A DNA stretch of 64,000 bases, from assembly GCF_007991655.1 (NCBI RefSeq), contig NZ_BJYT01000007.1:1-64000 (forward strand), written 5' to 3'. The notes under the pieces were generated by a model. The model had not been told where the DNA came from and searched no databases. It saw only the letters and a program-made list of their open reading frames with translations. The translations under genes and the position numbers were made by a program. The DNA is from Segetibacter aerophilus (GTDB taxonomy: Bacteria; Bacteroidota; Bacteroidia; Chitinophagales; Chitinophagaceae). How positions within the stretch are numbered: position 1 is the first letter of the stretch; each line of letters opens with the position of its first letter. Positions 7,840 through 17,515 of this stretch are shown in pieces.

Positions 7840-9783
7840 TTAGACTGTCTTAAATCTTTTGTAACCTTTTATAATGATCCTAAGATCTTGCTTCCAGTCG
7901 TAGTTCTTTGCATACAAATAGTCCAGTTTAGAGATAGCCTCTTCTGTTAAAGGGGCCGCTGCAGATATAGGGTTACCGGTAACAGATAGAACACCGGGTG
8001 GCAAGGTGGGGAGAGTATGATCGTTGTGATGTACATAGCTTACCCAGGTTTTTTTTACAAGTAAAACGTCTACAGCCCGTCTCACCCAATCAATCCTGGA
8101 AACTATAAATTGAACAGGAAAAGTAATTACTAGCAGAACTGCAACAAATACATCGATTATTCGCCTCATCCTTCTCTGATAGCCCTCGGTAATTGAAAAG
8201 CTAGGGTGAGCGGAGATGATCTCCCCCAACGTATTTTTAGAATCACTTCCGACAATACTCTCGGTTTTGACTGAATAAAAGCGAACTGAAACAGTATGTG
8301 GTATTTGCTGAACCAAAGAAATGATCGTCTTAAATGAAAGGTACCCCTGGCAAAATATCACCTCTTTTACCTGGCTATTTTTTATTAGTATTTCAAGCTC
8401 GTCCAGTGTTCCTATGGCATCAACTTTTTCTTCACCTACTGCCACCCTGCCTATAACTCGCTCCTCCAACCCCGCATGTGCAAATAGACTTTTTAAGCGA
8501 TCATATTCTTCACTGCTTCCAACTATTATTGTTTGCAGAGATTGGTTTGCTTCGAAATCATCTTCTACAAATCTTGTCTTAATTAAAACCCAACGTGTAA
8601 AAGTAATTAGTATCAATGCGGTTAGACCACCAACCAAAATAACACCACGAGAGAAGCGATATTTTTCAGGTAACAAAGAGTAAACAGCAAGATTAACTAC
8701 AACAGCAACAAAAGCAGCATAGACAGCTTTTGAAGGCCTGTATCTATTATCATAAATGCCGGCAAGCGCTGCGGCAGCCAAAAAAACAAGCGTAAAGCCG
8801 GGAAGTGAAATGTCTACCAGTTGTCGCACAAAAGGTTGTCCTTGCCGAACATATGTTACCCAGCAATAATTGACAATGGTAAAAGAGGCATAAATGATAA
8901 CAGCATCGAGAAGCGGCATGCCGATTTTTAAAACAAATCTTACTATGGCTGAAATTGTTGCCCTTAACCATATCGCAACATGTATAAAAGATGCAAAAAC
9001 ATTGGCGGCAGTTCCCTGGTAATGTTTTTTTACAAAAATGCTCATCGCCATGTAAAACATCTTTACATAATTTAAGCTTCCCTTTCTGGTGCTTTCCCCT
9101 TTAAAATGAATAATGGTGCTTTCACTGAAATAGTAGTTTTTGTAACCCAACTTTTGTATGCGATAACTCAGATCAATGTCTTCTCCATACATGAAAAAAG
9201 CTTCATCAAAACCTTTTAACTGTAGTAAGATTTCTTTTCGGCTAAGTAAGAATGCGCCCGCTAGTACATCAACTTCGTGGTTCTGGTGCTGGTTGAGGTA
9301 TGCAAGAGAATAACGGGAAAAAATTCTGGATTCAGGAAACAAACTACTTAGTCCGGCAAGTTTATAAAATGCTGTCAAAGGTGTGGGAAAAGACCGTTTG
9401 CTTTCGGGTAAAAAGTCGCCACTGCCATCAATCATTCTAATTCCTAATCCACCTACTGATGCATCACCTTTCATAAACCCGATGCATTTCGTCAGGCAAT
9501 CTTCGGGCAAAATGGTATCAGGATTTAAGAACAAAATAAACTTGCCTTGGCATTCATTTAGAACCTGGTTATTAGCCTTCGCAAAACCCACATTTTCTGC
9601 ATTAGAGACAAATTGTGCTTTAGGATATCTACTCCGCAGATATTCAACACCCCCATCCGTTGATGCATTGTCTATAACCCATACTTCTGCGTCAATGTTT
9701 TCTAGTGCTGTGAACAATGAGCTTAAACACTGCTCGAGAAAGTACTTGACATTGTAATTGACTATAATAACCGATAACTGCAA
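7840..9783 (-). CDS. GT2 glycosyltransferase fused to a gutted WcaJ-like glycosylphosphotransferase
   Basis: A 647-residue two-part protein. Residues 1-270 are a family 2 glycosyltransferase (LSVIIVNYNV, WVIDNASTDG, ENVGFAKANN, FLNPDT, YGEDIDLSYRIQKLGYK). The second half has several transmembrane helices and a nucleotide-binding-like region (LQTIIVGSSEEYDRL) as in polyprenyl-phosphate sugar-1-phosphate transferases (WcaJ/PglC superfamily). It then has the helix leading into the catalytic domain (RRMRRIIDVFVAVLL) and the usual C-terminus (KLDYLYAKNYDWKQDL), but the catalytic block between them is shortened and lacks the conserved KRP and WxLLxG-like motifs. It probably adds a sugar in exopolysaccharide or lipid-linked glycan assembly, with the second half acting as membrane or regulatory scaffold. 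It is divergent from suhB. Confidence 0.8.
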   Translation of the reverse strand: MQLSVIIVNYNVKYFLEQCLSSLFTALENIDAEVWVIDNASTDGGVEYLRSRYPKAQFVSNAENVGFAKANNQVLNECQGKFILFLNPDTILPEDCLTKCIGFMKGDASVGGLGIRMIDGSGDFLPESKRSFPTPLTAFYKLAGLSSLFPESRIFSRYSLAYLNQHQNHEVDVLAGAFLLSRKEILLQLKGFDEAFFMYGEDIDLSYRIQKLGYKNYYFSESTIIHFKGESTRKGSLNYVKMFYMAMSIFVKKHYQGTAANVFASFIHVAIWLRATISAIVRFVLKIGMPLLDAVIIYASFTIVNYCWVTYVRQGQPFVRQLVDISLPGFTLVFLAAAALAGIYDNRYRPSKAVYAAFVAVVVNLAVYSLLPEKYRFSRGVILVGGLTALILITFTRWVLIKTRFVEDDFEANQSLQTIIVGSSEEYDRLKSLFAHAGLEERVIGRVAVGEEKVDAIGTLDELEILIKNSQVKEVIFCQGYLSFKTIISLVQQIPHTVSVRFYSVKTESIVGSDSKNTLGEIISAHPSFSITEGYQRRMRRIIDVFVAVLLVITFPVQFIVSRIDWVRRAVDVLLVKKTWVSYVHHNDHTLPTLPPGVLSVTGNPISAAAPLTEEAISKLDYLYAKNYDWKQDLRIIIKGYKRFKTV

Positions 9784-9884
9784 AAAGGGCTGTTTTTTTA
9801 TAGAACAACGAATTACGACCTTTTATACAATCCAACAAAAATCTAAATGTTTCGCTCTTAGAATTCCCTTTAATGACTTGACAG

Positions 9885-9892
9885 TATATTTG
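9885..9892 (+). promoter_or_regulatory. -7 promoter element of suhB-like gene
   Basis: TATATTTG matches the Bacteroidota -7 consensus TAnnTTTG. It ends only 3 bases before the chosen ATG at 9896. No convincing -33 TTG is visible. Confidence 0.5.
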
Positions 9893-9895
9893 CAA

Positions 9896-10675
9896 ATGCT
9901 TAAGCAAACACTTATCAAAGCAACCCTTGCAGGTTCAAAAGTTCTACAGCATTACTTCAATGGAAGTTTTACAGTAAGTAGTAAATCGAATATTAACGAC
10001 CTTGTTACCCAGGCGGACAAAGAGTCTGAAGAGGCCATTTTTAAAGTTATCCGCGAAGAGTTTCCAGACCATTATCTCTTAAGCGAAGAGGCAGGTGATT
10101 TGAAAATGGATAGCAATACAAAATGGATCATTGACCCCATTGATGGTACGGTAAACTTTGCCAATGGGATCCCTATTTGTTGTGTCAGCATTGGAGTGGA
10201 GCAAGATGGAAAAATGATTTTAGGGGCTGTGTACAATCCTTTTATTAACGAATTTTTCTTTTCTGAAAGAGGCTATGGTGCAACACTCAACGACCAAAAA
10301 ATAAAGGTCAGCGATAAATCCGACCTGTTGCGAAGCTGTTTGGTAACCGGATTTCCCTATTCATACCTTGACACTCCAAATGGTCCCTTACAAGTGTTTG
10401 AAAAATTGATCCGTAACAATATTCCTGTGAGGCGTTTGGGCAGTGCTGCAATAGATATCTGCTGGGTAGCTTCCGGCAGGTTCGACGGCTTTTACGAGCA
10501 TAACTTGAATGCGTGGGACAGTGCAGCAGGCTTTCTGATACTGGAAGAAGCAGGTGGTAAAGTAACCGATTTCGGTGGCAACTATTATTCTCCGTACCAG
10601 CCCAATATATTGGCCACGAACGGAAAAATACATGACGATCTGCTCCTAGCAATCAATGGTAACTGGAACCCTTAA
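9896..10675 (+). CDS. suhB: inositol monophosphatase family protein
   Basis: A 259-residue Mg-dependent, Li-sensitive-type phosphatase that hydrolyses inositol-1-phosphate or a related sugar phosphate. Metal-binding motifs are in order: LLSEEAGD (first Glu pair), WIIDPIDGTVNFANGIP, and WDSAAGFLILEEAGG near the C-terminus. The start at ATG 9896 is preferred over an upstream start 46 codons earlier because a -7 element lies just before it and the upstream residues do not resemble the family. thiL follows 36 bp downstream on the same strand, so the two are probably co-transcribed. Confidence 0.9.
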   Translation: MLKQTLIKATLAGSKVLQHYFNGSFTVSSKSNINDLVTQADKESEEAIFKVIREEFPDHYLLSEEAGDLKMDSNTKWIIDPIDGTVNFANGIPICCVSIGVEQDGKMILGAVYNPFINEFFFSERGYGATLNDQKIKVSDKSDLLRSCLVTGFPYSYLDTPNGPLQVFEKLIRNNIPVRRLGSAAIDICWVASGRFDGFYEHNLNAWDSAAGFLILEEAGGKVTDFGGNYYSPYQPNILATNGKIHDDLLLAINGNWNP

Positions 10676-10711
10676 ACCGACCAATCCTATTGTTTATTTC
10701 GATACCTTTTT

Positions 10712-11743
10712 ATGAATAACAGAACAGAAATAGCATCCCTTGGAGAATTTGGTTTGATAGAGCACCTGACAAAGAATTTTGAGATCCAAAACGCATCGAC
10801 AATCTTGAGCATAGGAGATGATGGTGCAGTAATCGATCACTTTGGTAAGCAAACCGTTATTTCTTCCGACATGTTGATCGAAGGAATACATTTTGACCTG
10901 ATGTATTCGCCGCTTAAGCATTTAGGTTATAAAAGTGTTGTTGTAAACCTGAGTGACATTTATGCGATGAACGCCACTCCTACACACATCACCTTAAATA
11001 TCGCTTTTAGTAACCGACTCAGCGTTGAAGCGCTTGATGACTTTTACGAAGGAGTTTTCGCTGCCTGCGAAAAGTACGGTGTAGATCTTATTGGCGGCGA
11101 TACGTCTACTTCTCAAAAAGGGTTTATTATTAGTATTACTGCCTTAGGTGAAATAACTGCTGACAAAGTTGTAAAAAGAAGTGGTGCAAAAAAAGGCGAC
11201 TTGCTTTGTGTAAGCGGCGATCTTGGTAGTGCCTTCCTCGGCTTAACACTGCTGGAACGAGAAAAGAAGATTTACCTCGAACATCCGGAGATACAGCCCG
11301 ACCTCGAAAATGAACAGTATATCGTTGGCCGGTTACTGAAGCCGGAAGCAAGAAAGGATATCATCGAATTTTTTGAGCAGTCTAACATTCTACCTACTAG
11401 TATGATGGATGTAAGTGATGGACTTAGTAGCGAGACGTTACATATCTGTAAGCAAAGCAATGTTGGTTGTGTAGTGTACGAGGACAAAATCCCGGTGAAT
11501 GACCAGGCGAAGCAGTATGCTTACAAACTTGAGCTCGACCCTACTGCCTGTGCATTAAGCGGTGGCGAAGATTATGAACTTGTCTTTACTGTGCCACAAA
11601 GCGATTATGATAAATTGGTTTTGAACGAGCAAATCAGTGTAATTGGTTACATAACTGACATTGAAGAAGGTGTTCATATAATAACAAAAGGCGGAAGCAC
11701 GCATCACCTTACTGCGCAAGGATGGAATGCTTTTAAGCAATAG
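10712..11743 (+). CDS. thiL: thiamine-monophosphate kinase
   Basis: A 343-residue AIR-synthase-like kinase that makes thiamine diphosphate from thiamine monophosphate. Signatures are SIGDDGAVIDH near residue 35, SSDMLIEGIHFDL, SVVVNLSDIYAMNATPTHI, DLIGGDTSTS, MMDVSDGLSSE and LSGGEDYELVFT. The length is normal for the family. No TPP riboswitch is evident upstream, and no other thiamine genes are nearby. Confidence 0.95.
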   Translation: MNNRTEIASLGEFGLIEHLTKNFEIQNASTILSIGDDGAVIDHFGKQTVISSDMLIEGIHFDLMYSPLKHLGYKSVVVNLSDIYAMNATPTHITLNIAFSNRLSVEALDDFYEGVFAACEKYGVDLIGGDTSTSQKGFIISITALGEITADKVVKRSGAKKGDLLCVSGDLGSAFLGLTLLEREKKIYLEHPEIQPDLENEQYIVGRLLKPEARKDIIEFFEQSNILPTSMMDVSDGLSSETLHICKQSNVGCVVYEDKIPVNDQAKQYAYKLELDPTACALSGGEDYELVFTVPQSDYDKLVLNEQISVIGYITDIEEGVHIITKGGSTHHLTAQGWNAFKQ

Positions 11744-11837
11744 CTAAATTGTTTTTAATTCTTTGCATCTCTCTAGACTGCCGACTTTACTTTACTAAAC
11801 TTATTTTCTTTTTGTAGCCGACAGCCGAAACAATGGC

Positions 11838-11863
11838 GACATTGTTGTGTCACACCTTTGTAC
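11838..11863 (-). repeat. interspersed intergenic repeat, copy H
   Basis: On the minus strand it reads GTACAAAGGTGTGACACAAC then AATGTC, a variant of the family GTACAAGAGTGCGACGCAAC-GATGTC. The end forms a small hairpin with the next bases (AACAATG tcgc CATTGTT). It lies in the thiL to S41-protease gap. Confidence 0.55.
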
Positions 11864-11975
11864 TAGTAAAAAAACTTCGGCCTTATTTTTCTAATTTTAA
11901 AAGTTAAGCAAGGGTAAGTTTTACCATTTCATCAAAAAGATTGAAAATTACAGGTAGTATATTGCATATGTGAAA

Positions 11976-13466
11976 ATGAAAAGCATCCTGTTTCTGGCAT
12001 TGGTATTTGTTTGCGTCTCGTGTAGCGTTTCGAAAAAAAACTCCTTCAATCCTACTCGAAAATATAGTGCTCAACAGCTCCAACAAGACTTTTCACTTCT
12101 TCAGCAAATACTAAAAACCAATCATCCAAGCTTATACTGGTACTCCACTCCAGATTCTGTTAACGGTTACTTTTTCTCAACACAAGCTTCTTTAAAAGAC
12201 TCTCTAACCGAACAACAATTTAGAAACAAGATTTCCTGGGCAATTAGTAAAATCCGTTGTGGGCATACAACCGTCAGGTCATCGAAAAAGTACTCAGCTT
12301 ACTACAGTAAAAAGCGTTTGCCGCAATTTCCTCTATCGTTGAAAGTGTGGGAGGATAGTGCAGTTGTAGTTGCTAATCTCTCTCGTGTTGGTGCAGAAGC
12401 CGATAAAGATCTTAAACGGGGAACTATTGTTACAGGAATAAACGGTTACAGCACAAAGCAAATTCTAGACAGTCTCTGTCAGCTTATCGGGACGGATGGC
12501 TACTCTGATAACTTCAAATACCAATTAATCAGTTTCAATTTTCCCGCTTATTACCGCAACGCTTTTGGTAGTGATAGTATCTACACAGTTGCTTACCTAG
12601 ACAGTTTAGGCCAAAAGCAAGAAAAGGCCCTCAAAAGCTTCGAAGCTAAGCCTGACTCTACTGCTAAACAACAAGGCTCCCCCCCTCGTGAATTTGAAAG
12701 AAAACAGTTTCGAAAACTAAAACTGTTAAACAATCGAAATATGCAAATTGACTCTGCGCTTAATACTGCTTTCTTATCGGTTAATACTTTTAGCGAAGGG
12801 AAGTTGACACGTTTTTTTAGACGGAGCTTTAAAACAATTAAAGAGCAAAATGTAAAGAACCTCGTAATTGATTTAAGGCTAAATTCTGGCGGAAGTGTGC
12901 TGGCATGCACGAGGTTTGCCCAATATTTAGTTCAAAATCCTTTTCATGTTGCCGACACAGTTGCAGCTTTTACAAGGCAATTTCCGTATAAAAAGAATAT
13001 TAAACCTTGGTTTATCTACTGGTTGAGCATGCACTTTTCGGGAAAGAAATATTCGGACGACAGAATACACTTCAGGTATTTTGAAAACCATTCGTTTAAG
13101 CCAAAGAAAAAGAATCATTTCGACGGTAACATTTACCTGCTAGCTGGTGGCTACACATTTTCTGCTGCCACCTTAGTAACGTCCAAATTAAAAGGGCAGG
13201 AAAATGTAACGATCGTTGGCGAAGAAACCGGTGGCGGGGCGTACGGAAACTCGGCAATGTTCCTAACAACAATAGTATTACCTAATACCGGAGTCAGAAT
13301 AACATTACCGCTATACAGGATGGTGTTAAACGCTAACTTACCTAAAAATGGCCGGGGAGTCTTTCCGGATGTTGAAGTAAAGCCATCATCCACGTCAATA
13401 AAACTTGGTGTAGACGCAAAAGTTGAGAAAGTAAAAGCTTTGATTAATCAAAGTTCCAGCCTTTAA
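11976..13466 (+). CDS. S41-family peptidase lipoprotein
   Basis: A 496-residue tail-specific-protease-like serine peptidase. The N-terminus is a lipoprotein signal peptide with lipobox VSCS (Cys near residue 17), so it is membrane-anchored in the periplasm or outer membrane. A degenerate PDZ-like part covers roughly 100-200. The catalytic domain has FLSVNTFSEG, NLVIDLRLNSGGSV and the nucleophile in YTFSAATLV (Ser396), then VGEETGGGAYGN. The start ATG 11976 is chosen to give a normal signal peptide; GTG 11970, two codons upstream, is the alternative. The substrate is unknown. It is a single gene. Confidence 0.85.
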   Translation: MKSILFLALVFVCVSCSVSKKNSFNPTRKYSAQQLQQDFSLLQQILKTNHPSLYWYSTPDSVNGYFFSTQASLKDSLTEQQFRNKISWAISKIRCGHTTVRSSKKYSAYYSKKRLPQFPLSLKVWEDSAVVVANLSRVGAEADKDLKRGTIVTGINGYSTKQILDSLCQLIGTDGYSDNFKYQLISFNFPAYYRNAFGSDSIYTVAYLDSLGQKQEKALKSFEAKPDSTAKQQGSPPREFERKQFRKLKLLNNRNMQIDSALNTAFLSVNTFSEGKLTRFFRRSFKTIKEQNVKNLVIDLRLNSGGSVLACTRFAQYLVQNPFHVADTVAAFTRQFPYKKNIKPWFIYWLSMHFSGKKYSDDRIHFRYFENHSFKPKKKNHFDGNIYLLAGGYTFSAATLVTSKLKGQENVTIVGEETGGGAYGNSAMFLTTIVLPNTGVRITLPLYRMVLNANLPKNGRGVFPDVEVKPSSTSIKLGVDAKVEKVKALINQSSSL

Positions 13467-13507
13467 ACCTTTTTGAAGAAGGTTTTCCAATTGACTAAAA
13501 CGTTTTC

Positions 13508-13780
13508 TTACTGATCGCTCTCGATATTATTCTCTTCAGGCGAGGGATCTTTAATATAATTTTCAGATCTGCCTGCATTAGAATTTTCAGGAATACTTCT
13601 TTCCTGGGTGTCTTCCCACTTGCTGCTCTGCTCGCTAATTCCTGCCTTCGGATCAACAACCCCTTGTTCTACTTTCTGACCTACACTACTTGTATTGCTG
13701 GGATCGACAGGGGCCTGGTCTCGACCAGGATTATTTGGGTTGGTTAGGTTAGGATCTACTCCTCCAATTTTATCAGCCAT
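13508..13780 (-). CDS. small acidic disordered protein
   Basis: A 90-residue hydrophilic protein rich in Asn, Pro, Ser, Glu and Asp (DPNLTNPNNPGRDQAPVDPS, PENSNAGRSENYIKDPSPEE). No hydrophobic core or signal peptide is visible, so it is probably intrinsically disordered and cytoplasmic. It resembles in style the acidic protein at 28075-28662. It ends 41 bp from the convergent S41 gene. Function unknown. Confidence 0.6.
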   Translation of the reverse strand: MADKIGGVDPNLTNPNNPGRDQAPVDPSNTSSVGQKVEQGVVDPKAGISEQSSKWEDTQERSIPENSNAGRSENYIKDPSPEENNIESDQ

Positions 13781-13818
13781 AACTATACATTTAAAACAAA
13801 TTAACTAAATATGTTATG

Positions 13819-14043
13819 TTAATCTCCAACGTTAAGCAGTTCTACTACTTTTCCTTCACCATTAATCAAATCATCTATCTCAGCTGGCGTCTCAGTAACT
13901 TCTAGTCCAAATTTTTCAGTAAAAAATAACTCTGTTACTATCTGTCCTTTATCATTATGTTTTGCATAATAATATAAGATGTGACTAGCGTTAACGTGAA
14001 CCGTGGTTCCGGCAAGATTTAATTTAATTATTACTGGTTTCAT
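13819..14043 (-). CDS. small hypothetical protein
   Basis: A 74-residue protein with a beta-rich look (VIIKLNLAGTTVHVNASHIL, IVTELFFTEKFGLEVTETPA). It ends with a short acidic helix. It resembles small proteins of the flagellar-FlbD-like fold that have a xxVNxxHI strand, but that is a weak impression. It lies 38 bp upstream of the acidic protein on the same strand. Function unknown. Confidence 0.6.
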   Translation of the reverse strand: MKPVIIKLNLAGTTVHVNASHILYYYAKHNDKGQIVTELFFTEKFGLEVTETPAEIDDLINGEGKVVELLNVGD

Positions 14044-14244
14044 TTTTATCCTTTTAGGAAAAACATCTATAAAATAATCAGACCACAGCCTTGCCTCAAT
14101 CCTAAAATTATCGGCATAAGTTTTTACGTTTCAATTGGTTAAACAAGAACTTACTTTTTTTATTTTGGTCTCGCTCTTTGTATTTAAAAAAGTGCGTGCT
14201 CACCAGGTATTGTTAATCATTAATCCATTGCTGTCATTTTAAAT

Positions 14245-14252
14245 TATCTTTG
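14245..14252 (+). promoter_or_regulatory. -7 promoter element of DEAD-box helicase
   Basis: TATCTTTG, a full match to TAnnTTTG, 55 bases ahead of the TTG start codon. The 264-bp gap is otherwise empty. Confidence 0.5.
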
Positions 14253-14307
14253 AGATAATCGTAGACATAGTACGACCACATCTATCATTCAATTATTAAG
14301 TTCTATT

Positions 14308-15513
14308 TTGACTTTTAAAGATTTTGGTTTTGACGAGAGGTTGCTTGAAGGAATAGAGGCAACAGGATATGAAACGGCCACTCCGGTACAAGAAAAGGTA
14401 ATTCCGCTAATTTTACAGGGAAAAGATTTAATTGCTTCTGCTCAGACAGGAACAGGTAAAACTGCTGCTTTTCTTTTGCCCTTGATTCAAAAAATTATGA
14501 ATTCAGCCGAGAGCGAGCATATTAATGCTTTAATCATCGTTCCTACCCGGGAGCTGGCTGTTCAAATTGCTCAAAATTTGGAGGGCTTATCTTATTTTAC
14601 TTCTATTAGTTCCCTGGCTGTTTATGGTGGTGGCGATGGCGCTTCTTTTGTTCAGGAAAGACAAGCTCTTTCTCGAGGTGCAGAAATCGTTATTTGCACT
14701 CCCGGTAGATTAATTGGTCACTTAAATATGGGATATGTAAAGCTTAAACATCTCCAATATTTGATTTTAGACGAAGCTGACCGAATGCTAGACATGGGTT
14801 TTAATGACGACATCATGAAAATCATATCGTTTCTTCCTACCAATCGTCAAACATTATTATTCTCGGCTACAATGCCGGGAAAAATAAGAGAATTGGCAAA
14901 AAAGATTTTAAAAAACCCGGAAGAAATAACAATCTCACTCTCAAAACCGCCAGAGAGAATAAAGCAGGAAGCGTTTGTTGTGTATGACACGCAAAAACCG
15001 GCTCTGATAAAGCACCTTCTAAAGCTTGCAGAATACAATACTGTTCTTATTTTCTGTTCTAAAAAACACACTGTAAAAGATTTAACCCACCAGTTAAAAA
15101 GAGCAGGCTTTTCTGCTGACGAAATTCATTCTGATCTTGAACAGGGAATGCGCGAGCAAGTGCTTGCTTCCTTTATTAACAAAAGACTGCGAATTCTTGT
15201 TGCGACAGACATTCTATCCCGCGGAATTCATATTGATAATATTGACCTGGTTATTAATTATGATGTTCCTAATGATGGTGAGGATTATGTACACCGGATT
15301 GGACGCACCGCACGGGCTGAAACAAATGGTACTGCCTTTACTCTTATCAATGAAAAAGAACAGAAAAAGTTTTCTACTATTGAGGCTCTAATCGGAAAAA
15401 CAATTACTAAAGCAATTGTTCCGGAACACTTTGGAGACACACCGGAGTACAATCCCGGCTTCAGTCGGCCAAAACATAAAAGGAAATTTGTAGGAAAAAA
15501 CAAAAGAGCTTAG
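14308..15513 (+). CDS. rhlE: DEAD-box RNA helicase, RhlE-like
   Basis: A 401-residue ATP-dependent RNA helicase that remodels rRNA or mRNA structure. Motifs are in order: F-Q-type start (DFGFDERLLEGIEATGYE), PVQEK, AQTGTGKT (Walker A), PTRELA, DEAD in LDEADRMLDMGF, SAT, and HRIGRTAR, ending in a short basic tail (RPKHKRKFVGKNKRA). The start is TTG 14308, as the family N-terminus begins exactly there and no ATG is near. The coding end overlaps its own terminator hairpin. Confidence 0.92.
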   Translation: MTFKDFGFDERLLEGIEATGYETATPVQEKVIPLILQGKDLIASAQTGTGKTAAFLLPLIQKIMNSAESEHINALIIVPTRELAVQIAQNLEGLSYFTSISSLAVYGGGDGASFVQERQALSRGAEIVICTPGRLIGHLNMGYVKLKHLQYLILDEADRMLDMGFNDDIMKIISFLPTNRQTLLFSATMPGKIRELAKKILKNPEEITISLSKPPERIKQEAFVVYDTQKPALIKHLLKLAEYNTVLIFCSKKHTVKDLTHQLKRAGFSADEIHSDLEQGMREQVLASFINKRLRILVATDILSRGIHIDNIDLVINYDVPNDGEDYVHRIGRTARAETNGTAFTLINEKEQKKFSTIEALIGKTITKAIVPEHFGDTPEYNPGFSRPKHKRKFVGKNKRA

Positions 15514-15526
15514 AAAAGCTCTTTTT
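15502..15526 (+). terminator. rho-independent terminator of helicase gene
   Basis: AAAAGAGCTT (15502-15511) pairs with AAGCTCTTTT (15516-15525) and runs into T. The stop codon TAG at 15511-15513 lies inside the hairpin. Confidence 0.75.
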
Positions 15527-15588
15527 GTCTTATAGCCTTTTTTTATGTTGATCCGTTTAATTAAGACGCTCTCCTAACATAAAAATTT

Positions 15589-17457
15589 TTATCTCCCCAT
15601 ATAGACCATTAGTATTTGAACATCGCTAGGGTTAACTCCACTTATTCTGCTCGCCTGCCCTAACGTTCGAGGTCGTATTTTATTAAATTTTTGTCTTGCT
15701 TCATTGGAGAGCGAAATAATTTTCTCATAATTAAAGCTGTCCGGTATTACAAGTTCTTCCAACTGGCTCATTCTTTCAACCAGCTCCTTTTCTTTGTTTA
15801 TATAGGTATCGTACTTCACTTGTATCTCCGCCTGCTCCACTGTATCCTCCCGAAAATCGGAAACAAGTGACGACAAACGTGAAGATGCGCTAATCATATC
15901 CTTTAGGTCTACATTGGGACGAAGTAATAGTTGCGACAGCCTTTGCTTTTGAAGTAAAGGCGCTGAATTTTTTTGCTCCAGGTAGGAGTTTATTTCCTCT
16001 GGCTCAACCGCATACTCCTTCATAATGGATTTCAGTGTTTCAACTCCTTTTTGCTTAGTCCTTACCCTTTCCATTCTCTCTTGTGAAGCTAGCCCAAGCC
16101 TGAAACTCAATTCGGTAAGTCGTAGGTCCGCATTGTCTTGTCTCAACAGCGTGCGATACTCCGCGCGGCTAGTAAACATTCGATAAGGTTCCTCTGTTCC
16201 CTTACTTATTAAATCATCTATTAAAACACCAATATAAGCTTCACTTCTTTTCAATATGAATGGATCAAGGTTAAAAGCTTTTTGATGGGCATTTATTCCT
16301 GCCATTAATCCCTGGCAAGCGGCCTCTTCATATCCGGTCGTGCCATTAATCTGCCCTGCAAAAAATAAATTCTGGATTCGCTTTGTCTCCAATGAATATG
16401 TAAGCTGAGTTGGAGGAAAAAAGTCGTACTCTATCGCATAACCTGGTCTGAACATTTTAACTTTCTCAAACCCAGGAACCATTCTTAGTGCATCAAATTG
16501 TACTTGCTCGGGTAGCGATGTCGAAAAACCGTTGACATATATCTCCACTGTATTAAATCCTTCTGGTTCAACGAACAACTGGTGCCTATCGCGATCAGCA
16601 AAACGGTTAATCTTATCCTCTATACTCGGACAATATCTAGGTCCAACTCCTTCTATCCTGCCCGCATACATTGGACTACGATCAAATCCAGTTTTCAGCA
16701 TATCATGCACTTCCTGATTTGTATAGGTTATGTAACAACTCCTTTGTTCCCTGGAATGTATTTTCTTCGTATCCAAATACGAAAAACCTACAATCTCATC
16801 ATCACCCTTCTGCTCCTCCATCTTACTGTAGTCCAAACTTCTTCCATCTACTCTTGGTGGTGTTCCCGTTTTCAGTCTATCGCTTTCAAAACCTAGCTCC
16901 ACTAGCTGCTCTGTTATCCCTACGGAAGCTTTTTCTGCCATCCTACCCCCCCCAAATCTTTTTTCACCAATATGGATTACCCCATTCAAAAAAGTTCCAC
17001 TTGTGACTACTACTGATTTGGCTAGTATTTCGTGGCCGAGTCCAGTCTTAACTCCGCATGCCCTTCCATTTTCTATTTTAATAGAGACCACATTGTCCTG
17101 AAAGAAATCAACATTAGGAGTGTTCTCTAACATCTCCCGCCACTTTAAATGAAAAAGCATCCTGTCGCTTTGGGCCCGAGGGCTCCACATGGCCGGGCCC
17201 TTACTCCTATTCAGCATTCTAAATTGGATAAGGCTTTCATCAGTTACTATACCACTATATCCCCCTAATGCGTCTATTTCTCTAACAATTTGCCCTTTAG
17301 CAATACCACCCATCGCTGGATTACAGCTCATTTGGGCAATAGTTTGCATGTTCATAGTGACCAGCAGAACCTTGCTACCAAGATTAGCAGCAGCAGCAGC
17401 AGCCTCGCATCCAGCGTGCCCCGCACCCACTACTATTACATCGTATTTATCAAACAT
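15589..17457 (-). CDS. mnmG: tRNA uridine-5-carboxymethylaminomethyl modification enzyme
   Basis: A 622-residue FAD protein (GidA) that with MnmE modifies U34 in the wobble position of several tRNAs. The FAD-binding N-terminus DVIVVGAGHAGCEAA lies at residues 7-21, followed by the MnmG block QMSCNPAMGGIAKGQIVREI, then GTFLNGVIHIG and RPGYAIEYDFF. FAGQINGTTGYEEAA follows and the C-terminal helical domain ends the protein at the standard length. In many bacteria mnmG lies near the chromosome origin and partition sites; here a parS-like site lies 59 bp upstream of its start. Confidence 0.97.
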   Translation of the reverse strand: MFDKYDVIVVGAGHAGCEAAAAAANLGSKVLLVTMNMQTIAQMSCNPAMGGIAKGQIVREIDALGGYSGIVTDESLIQFRMLNRSKGPAMWSPRAQSDRMLFHLKWREMLENTPNVDFFQDNVVSIKIENGRACGVKTGLGHEILAKSVVVTSGTFLNGVIHIGEKRFGGGRMAEKASVGITEQLVELGFESDRLKTGTPPRVDGRSLDYSKMEEQKGDDEIVGFSYLDTKKIHSREQRSCYITYTNQEVHDMLKTGFDRSPMYAGRIEGVGPRYCPSIEDKINRFADRDRHQLFVEPEGFNTVEIYVNGFSTSLPEQVQFDALRMVPGFEKVKMFRPGYAIEYDFFPPTQLTYSLETKRIQNLFFAGQINGTTGYEEAACQGLMAGINAHQKAFNLDPFILKRSEAYIGVLIDDLISKGTEEPYRMFTSRAEYRTLLRQDNADLRLTELSFRLGLASQERMERVRTKQKGVETLKSIMKEYAVEPEEINSYLEQKNSAPLLQKQRLSQLLLRPNVDLKDMISASSRLSSLVSDFREDTVEQAEIQVKYDTYINKEKELVERMSQLEELVIPDSFNYEKIISLSNEARQKFNKIRPRTLGQASRISGVNPSDVQILMVYMGR

Positions 17458-17515
17458 CTTTAGAATTTAACCTTGTAAAGATAACTTCTTGTATCCCCAA
17501 CAACCCTACTTCTTC

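Noticed and set aside
10676-10711. TPP riboswitch upstream of thiL
   Set aside because: The gap to suhB is only 36 bp and shows no THI-box motif.
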